NCBI GenBank assembly: GCA_016185425.1
Contig: JACPNQ010000024.1
Coordinates: forward strand, 1 to 64,000
From: Acidobacteriota bacterium
GTDB taxonomy: Bacteria > Acidobacteriota > Terriglobia > Bryobacterales > Bryobacteraceae
Direction: 5' to 3'
DNA: 64,000 nt
The notes beneath the pieces were generated by a model. The model saw only the letters and a program-made list of their open reading frames with translations. It was not told the DNA's origin and searched no databases. Both the position numbers and the translations under genes were made by a program. The stretch's first letter is position 1. Every line of letters starts with the position of its first letter. Below, piece by piece: positions 33,510-42,646 of this stretch.

Positions 33510-36500
33510 ATGTTACTTCGAATTCTCGCGCTTGCTTCAATCATTTGCGCCAGCCTATTTGGACAGGCTGAACGCGGAACATTTAATGGTTCAGTGCTTG
33601 ATTCGTCGGGCGCCGCAGTGGCGGGCGCGGTCGTGAAGATTCTTAATCCCGCGACCGGCGTGGAATTGACGACGAGTTCAACCGACGCCGGCGTTTATCG
33701 GATGCCATCTCTATCTCCCGGAACATACCGCATCACCGTTTCATCGCCCGGCTTTAAAAGTGCCCTACGGGAGAACGTGATACTCGCCGTGGCGCAAACG
33801 CTAACCGTCGATTTCCGTTTGGAAGTCGGGAATATTTCCGATCAAGTAACCGTCTCCAGCGAAGCGCCGCTGCTTGAGACAGGCACAGCGGAGATCGGCA
33901 GTTACGTGACGAAGAAGGAGTTCGACGCATGGCCGATTGCCGTTGGCGATGGCCGGCGGCAGATTCAGCAGTTTATTTTCACATCGCTGCCTGGGACGGT
34001 CGGCGGCACGTGGCAGGGGTCGATCAACGGCGGGCAGAACTTCTCGCATGAAATTCTGATCGACGGCATTTCGGTTGGCCGCATGGACCTGGCGGGCGGG
34101 GCGAACAATGAATTCAGTCCGTCGGCCGAATCGATCAGTGAGTTCAAACTGCAGACCGGCATGGTGAGCGCGCAGTATTCCGGTGGGCAGACGTCGGTGG
34201 CGAACTTCGCGACGAAGTCGGGTACGAATGAGTTGCACGGAAGCGCGTACTACTACGGGCAGAACGACGCTCTGCGGGCGAACGGCTTTAACAGCAATGC
34301 GGCGGCGATTAAACGGCAGCCGTTCAAGCAGCATAACTACGGCTATTCGGCGGGCGGCCCCGTGATTATTCCCAAACTCTACGATGGGCGGAACAAGACG
34401 TTCTGGTTCCACAACATGGAGCGGACGACGCAAAAGAACTACAGCACGACGACATTCACGCAATTGCCGACGGTGGATTTCAAGCAAGGGAATTTCTCGC
34501 GGCTTTTCAATGCCGGCTTTACGGGCAACTCCGCCTCCGGAACGAATGCCGGAACGGATGCGCTCGGGCGGCCGGTGCAGTTCGGCGCGATCTATGATCC
34601 GAATACGGCACGGCAAGCAGCGAACGGCACGTGGGTTCGCGACACTTTCCCGGGGAATATCATCCCGCGAAATCGCTTCAGTCCAGTGTCGTCGAAGATC
34701 CTGGAGCTAGCGCCGATCGACGATCCGCTCTTCGACACGATGTTGAACAACACGCCTGCGTTGTCCAGCGGCAGCCCGGAATTCCGTGAGCGCATGTTGA
34801 CGTTCAAAGGCGATCACAACTTCACGGAGAAGCACCGGTTAAGCGGCATGGTGAATCGGAACTTCCGTAACCGCTACAACTCCGGCTCGCCGCGCTGGGG
34901 GATTCCGCCGGGTACGCCGACCAATGTTTTCCAGAATCAGAACACGCCGGGAACGATGGTGCGGTTGGCCTACGACTTTACGTTGACACCGACGCTGCTC
35001 GGCCGGGCGAATCTCGGCTACAACCGTTTCGGCAACATCAACGAGAGCTACTACGTTGACCAGGATTGGCCGGCCAAGGTCGGATTGCAAAACGTGCCTG
35101 GCACGCATTTTCCGTATCTGACGTTTTCGGGGCAGCCATATCAGGGCGGCGGCATCGGAGCGAATGGCCGGCTAAGCTCGAATAATCGGGGCGGAAGCTT
35201 CAATGGATCGACAATCGGCCAGGTGGATTTCACCAAAGTTAGCGGCAAGCACAACTACAAATTCGGATTTGAGAATCGCCGCTACTACTACAACACCCGC
35301 AATAAATCCGGCTCGGGCGACTTCGCCTTCTCACCAAACCAGACCGCGCAACCCGGGTTCCTGAACCAGAGCGGCCACAGCTTTGCGAGCTTCCTGCTTG
35401 GGACCTTTAACACCAGCAACCGCAGCGTTGTCGCCTCGAACTTCGGGCATCGCTGGCGCACGGCCGGCTTCTATTTCCAAGACGACTGGAAGGTGACGCC
35501 GCGTTTGACGCTGAACATTGGATTGCGTTGGGAGATGGTCGGCGGTCTGATTGAAGTTGCCGGCCGCATGTCGGGCATCGATTTCGCGCTGGCGAATTCC
35601 GCGGCGGGCAATCGCCCGGGCGCCCTGGCCTTCGCCGATGACCGCGGCCGGCAGGGTTTCCAGGATAACTACTGGAAGCAGATATCGCCGAAGTTCGGTT
35701 TTGCCTACGCGCTGTCGAACAAACTGGTGATGCGCGGCGGATACGGAATCAACAACACGCCGCCGATCTCGAATGGCTTCGGTTTTGGCGGCACGCTGGG
35801 GTATAACGGCAATATCAACATCAACTCGAATACTCGCGTGGTGCCGTTCGCGGAGGCGCCGCTGGGCAATATCTCCGATCGCTATCCGGACTTTGCGGGC
35901 GTCCTGCCCAATAAGAGCGCGACGCAGGCGAACAGCCAGGGCATCGACTACTACCCGCTGACGGGCAACCAACTTCCCTACGTGCAGAATTGGAGCTTCG
36001 GCTTCCAGTATCAACTGCCGGCCAATACGGTGGTGGAAGCGAACTATGTCGGCAGCAAGGGTACGCGGCTGATCGCGAAGGGCTTCTCGCAGCCGAATAA
36101 CGTTCCATTTTCGACGGTGCTCCAATACGGAGATTTGTTGCCGCGGCCCTGGACGGCATCGAGCCCGATTCCGGCTCCGTTCCCAGGGTTCGTCGGCACA
36201 AACCTGCAGGCGTTACGCCCCTATCCGCAATTCACGGGTATCAACGATATTCTGCCGAACATCGGAAGCTCGTCGTACAACAGCCTGCAGGTGCAGGTGA
36301 CGCGGCACTTTACGAAGGGGCTGGCCGTGCTCGGCGCATACACGTGGTCCAAGGCGATCGGCCTGACCGATAACGCCATCGATGCCGAGAACGTCGCCGA
36401 CGTCTTCAACCGCAACCTGGAACGCAGCATTACAAATTACCACTATCCGCACTTGGCGAAACTGAGCTGGGTTTACGCGCTGCCGATCGGCGTGAATCAA

Positions 36501-37034
36501 CCCATTAAGCTGCACAGGGTCGTCGACAAGTTCCTGGGCGGCTGGCAACTGACCGCGATCCATAGCTGGCGCAGCGGAAACCCGCTTGCGATTTCGACCG
36601 GCGGAATTACACTTCCGACCGGCAATGCGGTGCGGCCAGACCTCGTGCCCGGCGTCGACGTCATTGCAAACGCCGAGGCGGGCATCAATTTCCGTGGCGT
36701 AGTGGGCGCTCCGGCATACCTCAACAGCAAGGCATTCGTGAACCCAGCCGTATTCGCCGGTGGACAGAATGTCGTCACGCATCTTGGTACCGTTGGACCC
36801 TACCTGTCCAATATCCGCGACCGCCGTCTCACCACTTTTGACGCCAGCATCCAAAAGATGTTCAAGCTCACCGAGCAGCGATATGTGGAGCTGCGCGGCA
36901 CGTTCCTGAACGCCTTTAATATGGCCGGTGTCGGCGGCTTAAACACCAACATCACCAGTCCCTTCTTCGGCCAGTACACCGGCCAGCAGCAGGGTCCGCG
37001 CAACATCGAAATCGCATTGCGGTTTAATTTCTAG
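33510..37034 (+). CDS. TonB-dependent receptor with carboxypeptidase-regulatory-like domain (second copy)
   Basis: A 1174-residue outer-membrane receptor preceded by a strong AGGGGG. It has a signal peptide (MLLRILALASIICASLFGQ), a carboxypeptidase-regulatory-like domain (GSVLDSSGAAVAGAVVKILN to LSPGTYRITVSSPGF), and a plug with SHEILIDGISVGRM and SVANFATKSGTNELHGSAYY. The barrel ends MFKLTEQRYVELRGTFLN to IEIALRFNF, a terminal Phe as in the 0.4-3.9 kb copy, from which it is well diverged. The ligand is unknown. It follows a 98-bp gap after the esterase gene and is succeeded by ridA 5 bp later. Confidence 0.93.
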   Translation: MLLRILALASIICASLFGQAERGTFNGSVLDSSGAAVAGAVVKILNPATGVELTTSSTDAGVYRMPSLSPGTYRITVSSPGFKSALRENVILAVAQTLTVDFRLEVGNISDQVTVSSEAPLLETGTAEIGSYVTKKEFDAWPIAVGDGRRQIQQFIFTSLPGTVGGTWQGSINGGQNFSHEILIDGISVGRMDLAGGANNEFSPSAESISEFKLQTGMVSAQYSGGQTSVANFATKSGTNELHGSAYYYGQNDALRANGFNSNAAAIKRQPFKQHNYGYSAGGPVIIPKLYDGRNKTFWFHNMERTTQKNYSTTTFTQLPTVDFKQGNFSRLFNAGFTGNSASGTNAGTDALGRPVQFGAIYDPNTARQAANGTWVRDTFPGNIIPRNRFSPVSSKILELAPIDDPLFDTMLNNTPALSSGSPEFRERMLTFKGDHNFTEKHRLSGMVNRNFRNRYNSGSPRWGIPPGTPTNVFQNQNTPGTMVRLAYDFTLTPTLLGRANLGYNRFGNINESYYVDQDWPAKVGLQNVPGTHFPYLTFSGQPYQGGGIGANGRLSSNNRGGSFNGSTIGQVDFTKVSGKHNYKFGFENRRYYYNTRNKSGSGDFAFSPNQTAQPGFLNQSGHSFASFLLGTFNTSNRSVVASNFGHRWRTAGFYFQDDWKVTPRLTLNIGLRWEMVGGLIEVAGRMSGIDFALANSAAGNRPGALAFADDRGRQGFQDNYWKQISPKFGFAYALSNKLVMRGGYGINNTPPISNGFGFGGTLGYNGNININSNTRVVPFAEAPLGNISDRYPDFAGVLPNKSATQANSQGIDYYPLTGNQLPYVQNWSFGFQYQLPANTVVEANYVGSKGTRLIAKGFSQPNNVPFSTVLQYGDLLPRPWTASSPIPAPFPGFVGTNLQALRPYPQFTGINDILPNIGSSSYNSLQVQVTRHFTKGLAVLGAYTWSKAIGLTDNAIDAENVADVFNRNLERSITNYHYPHLAKLSWVYALPIGVNQPIKLHRVVDKFLGGWQLTAIHSWRSGNPLAISTGGITLPTGNAVRPDLVPGVDVIANAEAGINFRGVVGAPAYLNSKAFVNPAVFAGGQNVVTHLGTVGPYLSNIRDRRLTTFDASIQKMFKLTEQRYVELRGTFLNAFNMAGVGGLNTNITSPFFGQYTGQQQGPRNIEIALRFNF

Positions 37035-37039
37035 AGGCA

Positions 37040-37447
37040 ATGTCGCAACCAATTAAAGGGGACCGGCCGCGGCCGGTCCCCTTACATATTCCTGGGCTTC
37101 CGCCAGCCAACCCCACCTATTCACAGGCCGTCGTTTTGGGAGATCTCGTCTTCGTCTCCGGACAGTTGGGTATCGACCCGATGACCAACCGCCTGGCCGG
37201 CGATGACATGCGCTCGCAGACTCGCCAGGCGCTATTGAATATTGAGCGCATCTTGAAGGAGGCCGGGTCGGGCCTGGAGCGCGTGGCACGATGCAATCTC
37301 TATTTGACGGACTACAATCGACTCGGTGAGGCAAATGAAGTGTACGCGGAGTTCTTCCATGAGCATAAGCCCGCCAAGACCGGCGTTGGCGTGTCGCAGT
37401 TGTGGGCCGGCGCGTTGATCGAAATCGAAGTAACGGCCGCGCTCTGA
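37040..37447 (+). CDS. RidA family reactive-intermediate deaminase-like protein
   Basis: A 135-residue RidA/YjgF/UK114-like protein; members hydrolyse reactive enamine/imine intermediates to ketoacids or act in catabolism. Core motifs are YSQAVVLGDLVFVSGQLGIDP, TRQALLNIERILKEAGSG and RCNLYLTDYNRLGEANEVY. The usual catalytic Arg is at ERVARCNLY and the C-terminal E is in ALIEIEVTAAL. The ATG is 5 bp after the TonB receptor stop with AGAGG before it. The N-terminal ~18 residues (MSQPIKGDRPRPVPLHIPGL) carry a perfect 24-bp palindrome (37058-37081), unusual inside coding sequence. The stop overlaps the next start (TGATG). Confidence 0.9.
   Translation: MSQPIKGDRPRPVPLHIPGLPPANPTYSQAVVLGDLVFVSGQLGIDPMTNRLAGDDMRSQTRQALLNIERILKEAGSGLERVARCNLYLTDYNRLGEANEVYAEFFHEHKPAKTGVGVSQLWAGALIEIEVTAAL
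37058..37081 (+). repeat. Perfect 24-bp palindrome in the ridA 5' coding region
   Basis: Arms GGGGACCGGC and GCCGGTCCCC flank CGCG, so the whole 24-bp stretch is self-complementary and can form a 10-bp GC-rich hairpin with a CGCG loop. It starts 18 bp into ridA, within reach of the ribosome-binding region, and lies 24 bp after the TonB receptor stop. It could be a terminator or attenuator of the receptor gene or a protein-binding site; downstream bases (TTACATATT) lack a T-run, so a classical terminator is less likely. Confidence 0.9.
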
Positions 37448-38907
37448 TGTTTCGCCGGTCCGCCATCCTGTTGTTGGCGACGGCGGCATGGGCGGAAACC
37501 GGTAGCCGGGCGTGCGCGCCATGCCACGCGGAGATCTACCGCAAATACAAGCAGACCGGCATGGCTCGCAGTAGCGGCCGCACGGGCGACGGGTTGGAGA
37601 GCTTTGCCAATGTCACTTTCACGAGCGCCGGCGCTCAGTATCGCGTTACACCGCGTTACGCGGTGGAGTTTTCGCATGGCGACGTGAAGGGCTCGCGCGC
37701 GATGGAATGGTTCATCGGGTCGGGCGCCGTGGGGCGTAGCTATGCAGGATTCGTGGGTGGATTTCTGTTCCAGTCGCCGGCGTCCTATTATTCCGCGCGC
37801 AAGGCGTGGGATATCTCGCCCGGTTTTCGTACGAAGCCGTTCGTGGATGTGGCGCGCCCGATTGAAAGCCCGTGCCTACACTGCCACTCGAGCGGCGCGA
37901 AACCCATGAAAGGCACGGAGAACAAGTACTCCGATCCGCCGTTCGCGGAAGGCGGCGTGAGCTGCGAGCGGTGCCATGGGGCAGGGGAGGAGCACGTCAC
38001 GCGGCGCAGTCCGATCATCAACCCGGCGAAGCTTGCCGCCGCGAGGCGGGATAGTGTGTGTCTTCAGTGCCACCTGACCGGCGCGGCACGAGTGGCGCGA
38101 CCGGGCCGCGGGCCAGGGTCGTTCCGGCCGGGCGACCTGTTGAACGATCACATCACCGTCTTTGTCTGGTCGCGTCCGGATCCCACCGATCGTGCCGCTA
38201 CCGACCACGCGGAACAGTTAGCCCGCAGCCGCTGCCAGCAGGCCGCAGGCGACAAGCTGTGGTGCGGCACATGCCATGATGCGCACAGCGGCTCTACGCG
38301 TCCGCCCGCCGCGACTTGTTTGCAGTGCCACTCGCCGCACAAAGACCGTTCCGCCGATTGCTTCGGCTGTCATATGCCGAAAGGCCAATCGCGTGAGGGA
38401 GAGCACGTGGTCTATACGGATCACTCCATCGCCCGCAGACCTGGCACATCGGCGCGCGATCGTGTTTTGCAGGTCTTTCGGGGGATGAAGGCCGGCGATC
38501 GGGATTGGGCGTTGGCCCAGCCGTCTCGATCCGTGCCGCTCCTGGAAAAGCTCGCTTTGAATGGGGATGCCGCGGTGCTGGTGCAGTTGGCGCAGCAGTA
38601 CGATGCGGCCGGGCTCGGCGCCGCGCCGTACCAACGAGCGTTGAAGTTGGATCCGGACAACGCCACGGCGCAGGCGAATCTGGGGATCTACCGGATACGG
38701 GCGGGACGTGTTCGCGACGCGCTGGACTTATGGCGTAGCGCGTTCGATCGCAATCCATCGATGATCGGGGCCGGGTTGAATCTGGCAACGGGACAATTGC
38801 AAGCCGGCGACCGGCCGGGCGCATTGACGACGCTGGGGCGCATCCTGCAATTCCATCCCGACAACGCGCAGGCGCGCCAGTTGCTGCTTACAGCTTCCTT
38901 ACCTTGA
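37447..38907 (+). CDS. Seven-haem cytochrome c with C-terminal TPR repeats
   Basis: A 486-residue periplasmic multihaem protein. The ATG at 37447 overlaps the ridA stop by 1 bp and opens a signal peptide (MFRRSAILLLATAAWAE). Seven C-x-x-C-H motifs are visible, in order CAPCH, CLHCH, CERCH, CLQCH, CGTCH, CLQCH and CFGCH. The spacing (CHSS...CERCHGAGEEH...) resembles the cytochrome c554/NrfA-like fold. The last ~120 residues are tetratricopeptide-like helices (AAPYQRALKLDPDNATAQANL, GRILQFHPDNAQARQLL). Such proteins are frequent in Acidobacteria and Planctomycetes; electron partner and substrate are unknown. The end overlaps the convergent DUF1080 gene by 20 bp. Confidence 0.9.
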   Translation: MFRRSAILLLATAAWAETGSRACAPCHAEIYRKYKQTGMARSSGRTGDGLESFANVTFTSAGAQYRVTPRYAVEFSHGDVKGSRAMEWFIGSGAVGRSYAGFVGGFLFQSPASYYSARKAWDISPGFRTKPFVDVARPIESPCLHCHSSGAKPMKGTENKYSDPPFAEGGVSCERCHGAGEEHVTRRSPIINPAKLAAARRDSVCLQCHLTGAARVARPGRGPGSFRPGDLLNDHITVFVWSRPDPTDRAATDHAEQLARSRCQQAAGDKLWCGTCHDAHSGSTRPPAATCLQCHSPHKDRSADCFGCHMPKGQSREGEHVVYTDHSIARRPGTSARDRVLQVFRGMKAGDRDWALAQPSRSVPLLEKLALNGDAAVLVQLAQQYDAAGLGAAPYQRALKLDPDNATAQANLGIYRIRAGRVRDALDLWRSAFDRNPSMIGAGLNLATGQLQAGDRPGALTTLGRILQFHPDNAQARQLLLTASLP

Positions 38908-39691
38908 TGCCGCGGAACCACGCCGCGTCGCCATGGTTCTGCAGGGTGATCGGGCAGCGTTTTTTCGGCTGCGTGGCCAGCGCCTTGTAGATCAACGAGT
39001 CCGTGGTCCAGCGCCCGGCTGTTTTTTCCAGCGTAGATGGCGCGTTCAATTCGCCTTCCACCACTTTCACTCCGTTCAGCCAATGCTCCACGTGATTCCC
39101 CTTCACGATGAGCCGCGAAAAATTATATTCGCCTACGGCCCTGGCCGCCGGCTGTTTTGCCGGGATCATGGAGTACAAAGCGCCCGACTGATAGTAGGGG
39201 CCGCGCTTGGCATCGGCATGCCCGTCGTTATCGATCATCTGAAACTCGAAGCCGACAATGTACTCCTGCGTTGCCTCTTCGCGCCTGGTCTTGCGGGTCT
39301 TGATCGCCTCGTTCGCCAGGTTTTCGAACTTGCCGTATTCTTTAACGCGTTTTTCATCGACGAAGAAACGGTCCTGGACACGATACTTCAACCCGCTGTT
39401 CCCCTTTGGCGCAATCTTCCATTCCCACGTCAACTCGAAATCGCCGAACGTCTCCTTGCTGAAGAGGTCCTCACGTAACTTCGGATGCGGCACCGATTTC
39501 AGCGCGCCATCCTCGATCGTCCACGAGTCACCGGGCGGCGTGAGTTTCGACACATCCTCCCATCCGTGGAACGTCTTTCCATCAAAGAGCAATTTCCAGC
39601 CGGCCGCCTTTTCTTGCGGTGTCAGCGAATTGGGGGAATCGGCCGCGCAAAGCGTCGCGGCGAGAAGAAGAGCCAGATACAGGGGGCGCAT
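38888..39691 (-). CDS. DUF1080 (3-keto-disaccharide hydrolase-like) secreted protein
   Basis: A 267-residue protein with signal peptide (MRPLYLALLLAATLCAADS). The DUF1080 lectin-like jelly roll is recognised by GWKLLFDGKTFHGWEDVSK, SWTIEDGALKSVPH, TFGDFELTWEWKIAPKGNSG, GALYSMIPAKQPAARAVGEYN and VEHWLNGVKVVEGEL. This family is abundant beside DUF1501, sulfatases and sugar oxidoreductases in Planctomycetes and Acidobacteria, and some members cleave 3-keto-glycosides. It is divergent from the GH43-like gene (15 bp between starts) and convergent, with a 20-bp overlap, with the seven-haem cytochrome gene. Confidence 0.88.
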   Translation of the reverse strand: MRPLYLALLLAATLCAADSPNSLTPQEKAAGWKLLFDGKTFHGWEDVSKLTPPGDSWTIEDGALKSVPHPKLREDLFSKETFGDFELTWEWKIAPKGNSGLKYRVQDRFFVDEKRVKEYGKFENLANEAIKTRKTRREEATQEYIVGFEFQMIDNDGHADAKRGPYYQSGALYSMIPAKQPAARAVGEYNFSRLIVKGNHVEHWLNGVKVVEGELNAPSTLEKTAGRWTTDSLIYKALATQPKKRCPITLQNHGDAAWFRGIKVRKL

Positions 39692-39706
39692 TCGCTACAA
39701 GGTATC

Positions 39707-40591
39707 ATGCGATATTCTTCGGGTGTGGAACTCTTTGCCTTCGTCCTGCTGTTTTCCTTTTTTCGCGGCAACGGCGAAACGGGTCTCTATCTGGCCGAGA
39801 GCCGCGATGGTCACCACTGGACCGCTCTAAATGGCGACAAGCCGCTGTTGGCGCCGGTGGTGGGCGAGTCGAAACTGATGCGCGATCCGTCGATCACGCG
39901 CGGCCCGGACGGCGTATTCCACATGGTTTGGACTACGTCGTGGCAGGGAAAGACTCTTGGGTATGCCAACTCTCGCGATTTGCGGACCTGGTCCGAGCAG
40001 CGAACTATCCCGTGCCTGCCAGACGCGACGAACTGTTGGGCGCCGGAGATTTTCTATGACACCTCTACGAAGGAGTTCGTAATTGTTTGGGCGTCCACGG
40101 TTCCGGGCAAGTTTCCGGAGACTCTCGGCAAGGGCTCGCGAGACTATAATCACCGGCTCTACTCAGTCACTACGAAGAACTTCGTGACATTTACTTCGGC
40201 CCGGCTTTTTTATGATCCGGGCTTTCAGGTCATCGACGGCGCGCTCTTCCGCAAGGGCGGCAAATACTGGATGGTGGCGAAGAACGAAACGGAGAGACCG
40301 CCCGCCAAGTACCTGTTCCTCACATGGGCAAAGTCTCTCTCCGGCCCTTGGTCTGTGCCGACGGAATCGATCTCCGGCCCCCAATGGGCTGAAGGAGCGA
40401 GTCCGATACGGATCGATTCATACTGGTATATTTTCTTCGACAAATATCGCGACAAAAAGTACGGCGCTATCCGGTCCAAGGACCTGAAGAGATGGGAGGA
40501 CGTGACGGACTCCATAACGCTCCCCGCCGGCATTCGCCATGGCACCGTCTTCCAGGCGCCGGAGGAGATCGTGCGCGGACTCAGGCAATAA
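39707..40591 (+). CDS. GH43-like five-bladed beta-propeller protein
   Basis: A 294-residue protein; ATG 39707 gives a hydrophobic leader (VELFAFVLLFSFFRG). Its blades follow the GH43/GH62/GH117 clan pattern: LAESRDGHHWTAL, LMRDPSITRGPDGVFHMVWT (catalytic-base Asp region), WSEQRTIPC, NCWAPEIFYDTSTKEFVIVWAS, VIDGALFRKGGKYWMVAKNE (general-acid region), and EGASPIRIDSYWYIFFDKYR. It probably acts on arabinose- or galactose-containing glycans outside the cytoplasm. The last 11 bp overlap the convergent amidotransferase gene. Confidence 0.85.
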   Translation: MRYSSGVELFAFVLLFSFFRGNGETGLYLAESRDGHHWTALNGDKPLLAPVVGESKLMRDPSITRGPDGVFHMVWTTSWQGKTLGYANSRDLRTWSEQRTIPCLPDATNCWAPEIFYDTSTKEFVIVWASTVPGKFPETLGKGSRDYNHRLYSVTTKNFVTFTSARLFYDPGFQVIDGALFRKGGKYWMVAKNETERPPAKYLFLTWAKSLSGPWSVPTESISGPQWAEGASPIRIDSYWYIFFDKYRDKKYGAIRSKDLKRWEDVTDSITLPAGIRHGTVFQAPEEIVRGLRQ

Positions 40592-41261
40592 AGTTTTCGA
40601 CCCAGCCACGAATCAACTGCGCGTCCAGCGGTTTTCCCAGGGTTGCCAGCGCAGCGTCCACTTTCTCCGCTCCAATTCGCTCCCGCCGCAGATGCAGCAA
40701 CGCCTCCGCGTAGGCGGGCGTGAACTCCGGGTGGCCCTGAATACCGAGCATCTTTCCGACGCGGAACACGCCAATGGGGCAGTGCGCATTCCCGCCGAGC
40801 ACCGCGGCACCGGGCGGCAGTTCTTGCACCTGGTCCTGGCAACTCATCAACACATTCACCGACTTTGCCGGCGGGTCCATCCACGGCTCCGGCGCGGTGA
40901 TGGCGAACGTGTGCACGCCGATTCCCCATCCGTTCGGACTCTTCGCTACTCGGCCGCCTAGCGCATGCCCCAACATCTGGTGTCCGAAGCAAACGCCAAG
41001 AAATGGCAGATCGGCCGTGCGAATCTCCCGCACCAACTCCGCGAACGACTGGATCCAAGGCTCATCTTCATAGACAGAGGCCTTGGATCCGGTTGTCACG
41101 TACGCGTCGCACTCGCGCAGATCCACAGGGCGCTCCCCCCGCTGCAGGTCATACACGATCCACTCCGCCGGAAACCAGCGAGCGAACATCTCATCGTAGT
41201 CGCCCGCAATTCCGCGAACGCTTTCCATCGTGTGATCGCACTGCAGCAGGCCCAGCTTCAT
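40581..41261 (-). CDS. Class I glutamine amidotransferase-like protein (last gene of Puu-like operon)
   Basis: A 226-residue class I amidotransferase (GMP-synthase-like). ATG 41261 overlaps the aldehyde dehydrogenase stop by 4 bp (ATGA), which fixes the start and removes the 32 extra residues of the longer frame. The nucleophile elbow is FLGVCFGHQMLGHALGG (Cys), and the His-Glu pair is in GIQGHPEFTP. Other motifs are DAYVTTGSKASVYEDEPW and VLGGNAHCPIGVF. In the polyamine pathway a gamma-glutamyl-GABA hydrolase (PuuD, a different amidotransferase-fold enzyme) removes glutamate; this protein could play that part for an unknown amine. It is the last gene of the minus-strand operon starting at 44.8 kb. 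Confidence 0.85.
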   Translation of the reverse strand: MKLGLLQCDHTMESVRGIAGDYDEMFARWFPAEWIVYDLQRGERPVDLRECDAYVTTGSKASVYEDEPWIQSFAELVREIRTADLPFLGVCFGHQMLGHALGGRVAKSPNGWGIGVHTFAITAPEPWMDPPAKSVNVLMSCQDQVQELPPGAAVLGGNAHCPIGVFRVGKMLGIQGHPEFTPAYAEALLHLRRERIGAEKVDAALATLGKPLDAQLIRGWVENFIA

Positions 41262-42646
41262 ACGGCACGCAAGTGAAACGACTTCGGTCGCGTCAACTGA
41301 TCGAAGCCTAGCACGCTCAGAGAACAGCCGCGTCCGGTATCTTTCACGCCCGTCCACGCCAGCGCCGGATCGAGGTAATCGCAGCGGTTCATAAAGCAGG
41401 TGCCCGTCTCCAACTCCGCTCCGATCCGGAGCGCCGCGGCCTCATCGGCTGTCCAGACGCCGGCGGTCAATCCATATGGACTGTCGTTCATCAGCCGGAT
41501 TGCCTCGCCGTCCGAATCGACCGGCATGATCCCGACAACAGGCCCAAAGGTTTCTTCCATCATGACGCGCATTGAGTGGTTCACGCCGGTGAGAATCTGC
41601 GGCGCGAGATACGGCGAACCTTCCGCGTCGCGCGCAAATTCCTTGGGATCGATCAGTGCATTGGCGCCTTGGATTACGGCCTCGGCGATCTGCGCGCGCA
41701 CGAACTCGGCCGCGCTCGTCCGTACCATCGGCCCAAGCGTGGTTTCCGCCAGCAACGGGTTGTCGAGCTTATACTGCCGGGTGAGCGCGACCGCGCCATC
41801 GACGAATTGCCGATACACCGAACGGTCCACGTAGATTCGCTCAACGCCGCAGCAGCATTGGCCCGAGTTGAACATCGCGCCGTCGACAAGATTCTCAATC
41901 GCATCGGCCAGGTTCGCATCGGCGCGCACGTATGCCGGGTCCTTGCCGCCCAGCTCCAGATTCATTCCAATGAAGACGCCATTCGCGGCTGCCTGCATGG
42001 CGCGCCCGCCTGCCACCGAGCCAGTGAACGATACGAACGCCACTCGGCCGCTGCCGACAATCTTCTCGACGTCGGCATGGGCGGCATGGAGCACGTTGAA
42101 CACGCCATCCGGCAGACCGGCAGCGGCGAAACCGCCGGCTATTCGCTCGGCGCAGAGCGGTGTCTGCGCGGAGTGCTTGAGAATCACCGCGTTGCCCGCC
42201 AGGATCGCCGGGACGACGGAATTCACGGCGGCCAAGTACGGATAGTTCCAAGGCGCGATGGTTAGTACGACGCCAACCGGCTCCTTGCGAATGAATCGCG
42301 TGAACCCTGCTTGCGGCGCGACCGCGATATCGGCCAGAGCGGCGGGCGCGGCGTCGATCATGAACTTTGCGCGGTCCGTAAACCCGCGGCGAATCTCGTT
42401 CGGCGTATATCGGACCGGCCGGCCCATTTGGCACGTCAGCTCCTGGCCGATCTCGTCCGCCTTTGCATTCATCGCTTCCACGAACCGTGTACAAATCGCG
42501 CGCCGCTCGTCGAGGGGCACCTTCGCCCACGCCTTCTGGGCGGCCGCGGCCTTCGTCAGGAGCGCGTCGATCTGTTCCGGTGAGGCAAGGGGGCGCTCTA
42601 CGTACACGCTGCCGTCAACGGGAGAAATAGTCCTCTGCATGCTCAT
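41258..42646 (-). CDS. Aldehyde dehydrogenase (Puu-like operon)
   Basis: A 462-residue NAD(P)-dependent aldehyde dehydrogenase, cytosolic. It shows the cofactor segment VGVVLTIAPWNYPYLAAVNS, GNAVILKHSAQTPL, the glycine motif FTGSVAGGRAM, the general base Glu in MNLELGGKDPAYV and the nucleophile in FNSGQCCCGVERIYV (three consecutive Cys; the middle one is likely catalytic). The C-terminus has EETFGPVVGIMPVDSDGEAI and FMNRCDYLDPALAWTGVKDTGRG. The start overlaps the SDR stop by 4 bp. In a gamma-glutamylated amine route it would oxidise a gamma-glutamyl aminoaldehyde (PuuC step). Confidence 0.93.
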   Translation of the reverse strand: MSMQRTISPVDGSVYVERPLASPEQIDALLTKAAAAQKAWAKVPLDERRAICTRFVEAMNAKADEIGQELTCQMGRPVRYTPNEIRRGFTDRAKFMIDAAPAALADIAVAPQAGFTRFIRKEPVGVVLTIAPWNYPYLAAVNSVVPAILAGNAVILKHSAQTPLCAERIAGGFAAAGLPDGVFNVLHAAHADVEKIVGSGRVAFVSFTGSVAGGRAMQAAANGVFIGMNLELGGKDPAYVRADANLADAIENLVDGAMFNSGQCCCGVERIYVDRSVYRQFVDGAVALTRQYKLDNPLLAETTLGPMVRTSAAEFVRAQIAEAVIQGANALIDPKEFARDAEGSPYLAPQILTGVNHSMRVMMEETFGPVVGIMPVDSDGEAIRLMNDSPYGLTAGVWTADEAAALRIGAELETGTCFMNRCDYLDPALAWTGVKDTGRGCSLSVLGFDQLTRPKSFHLRAV

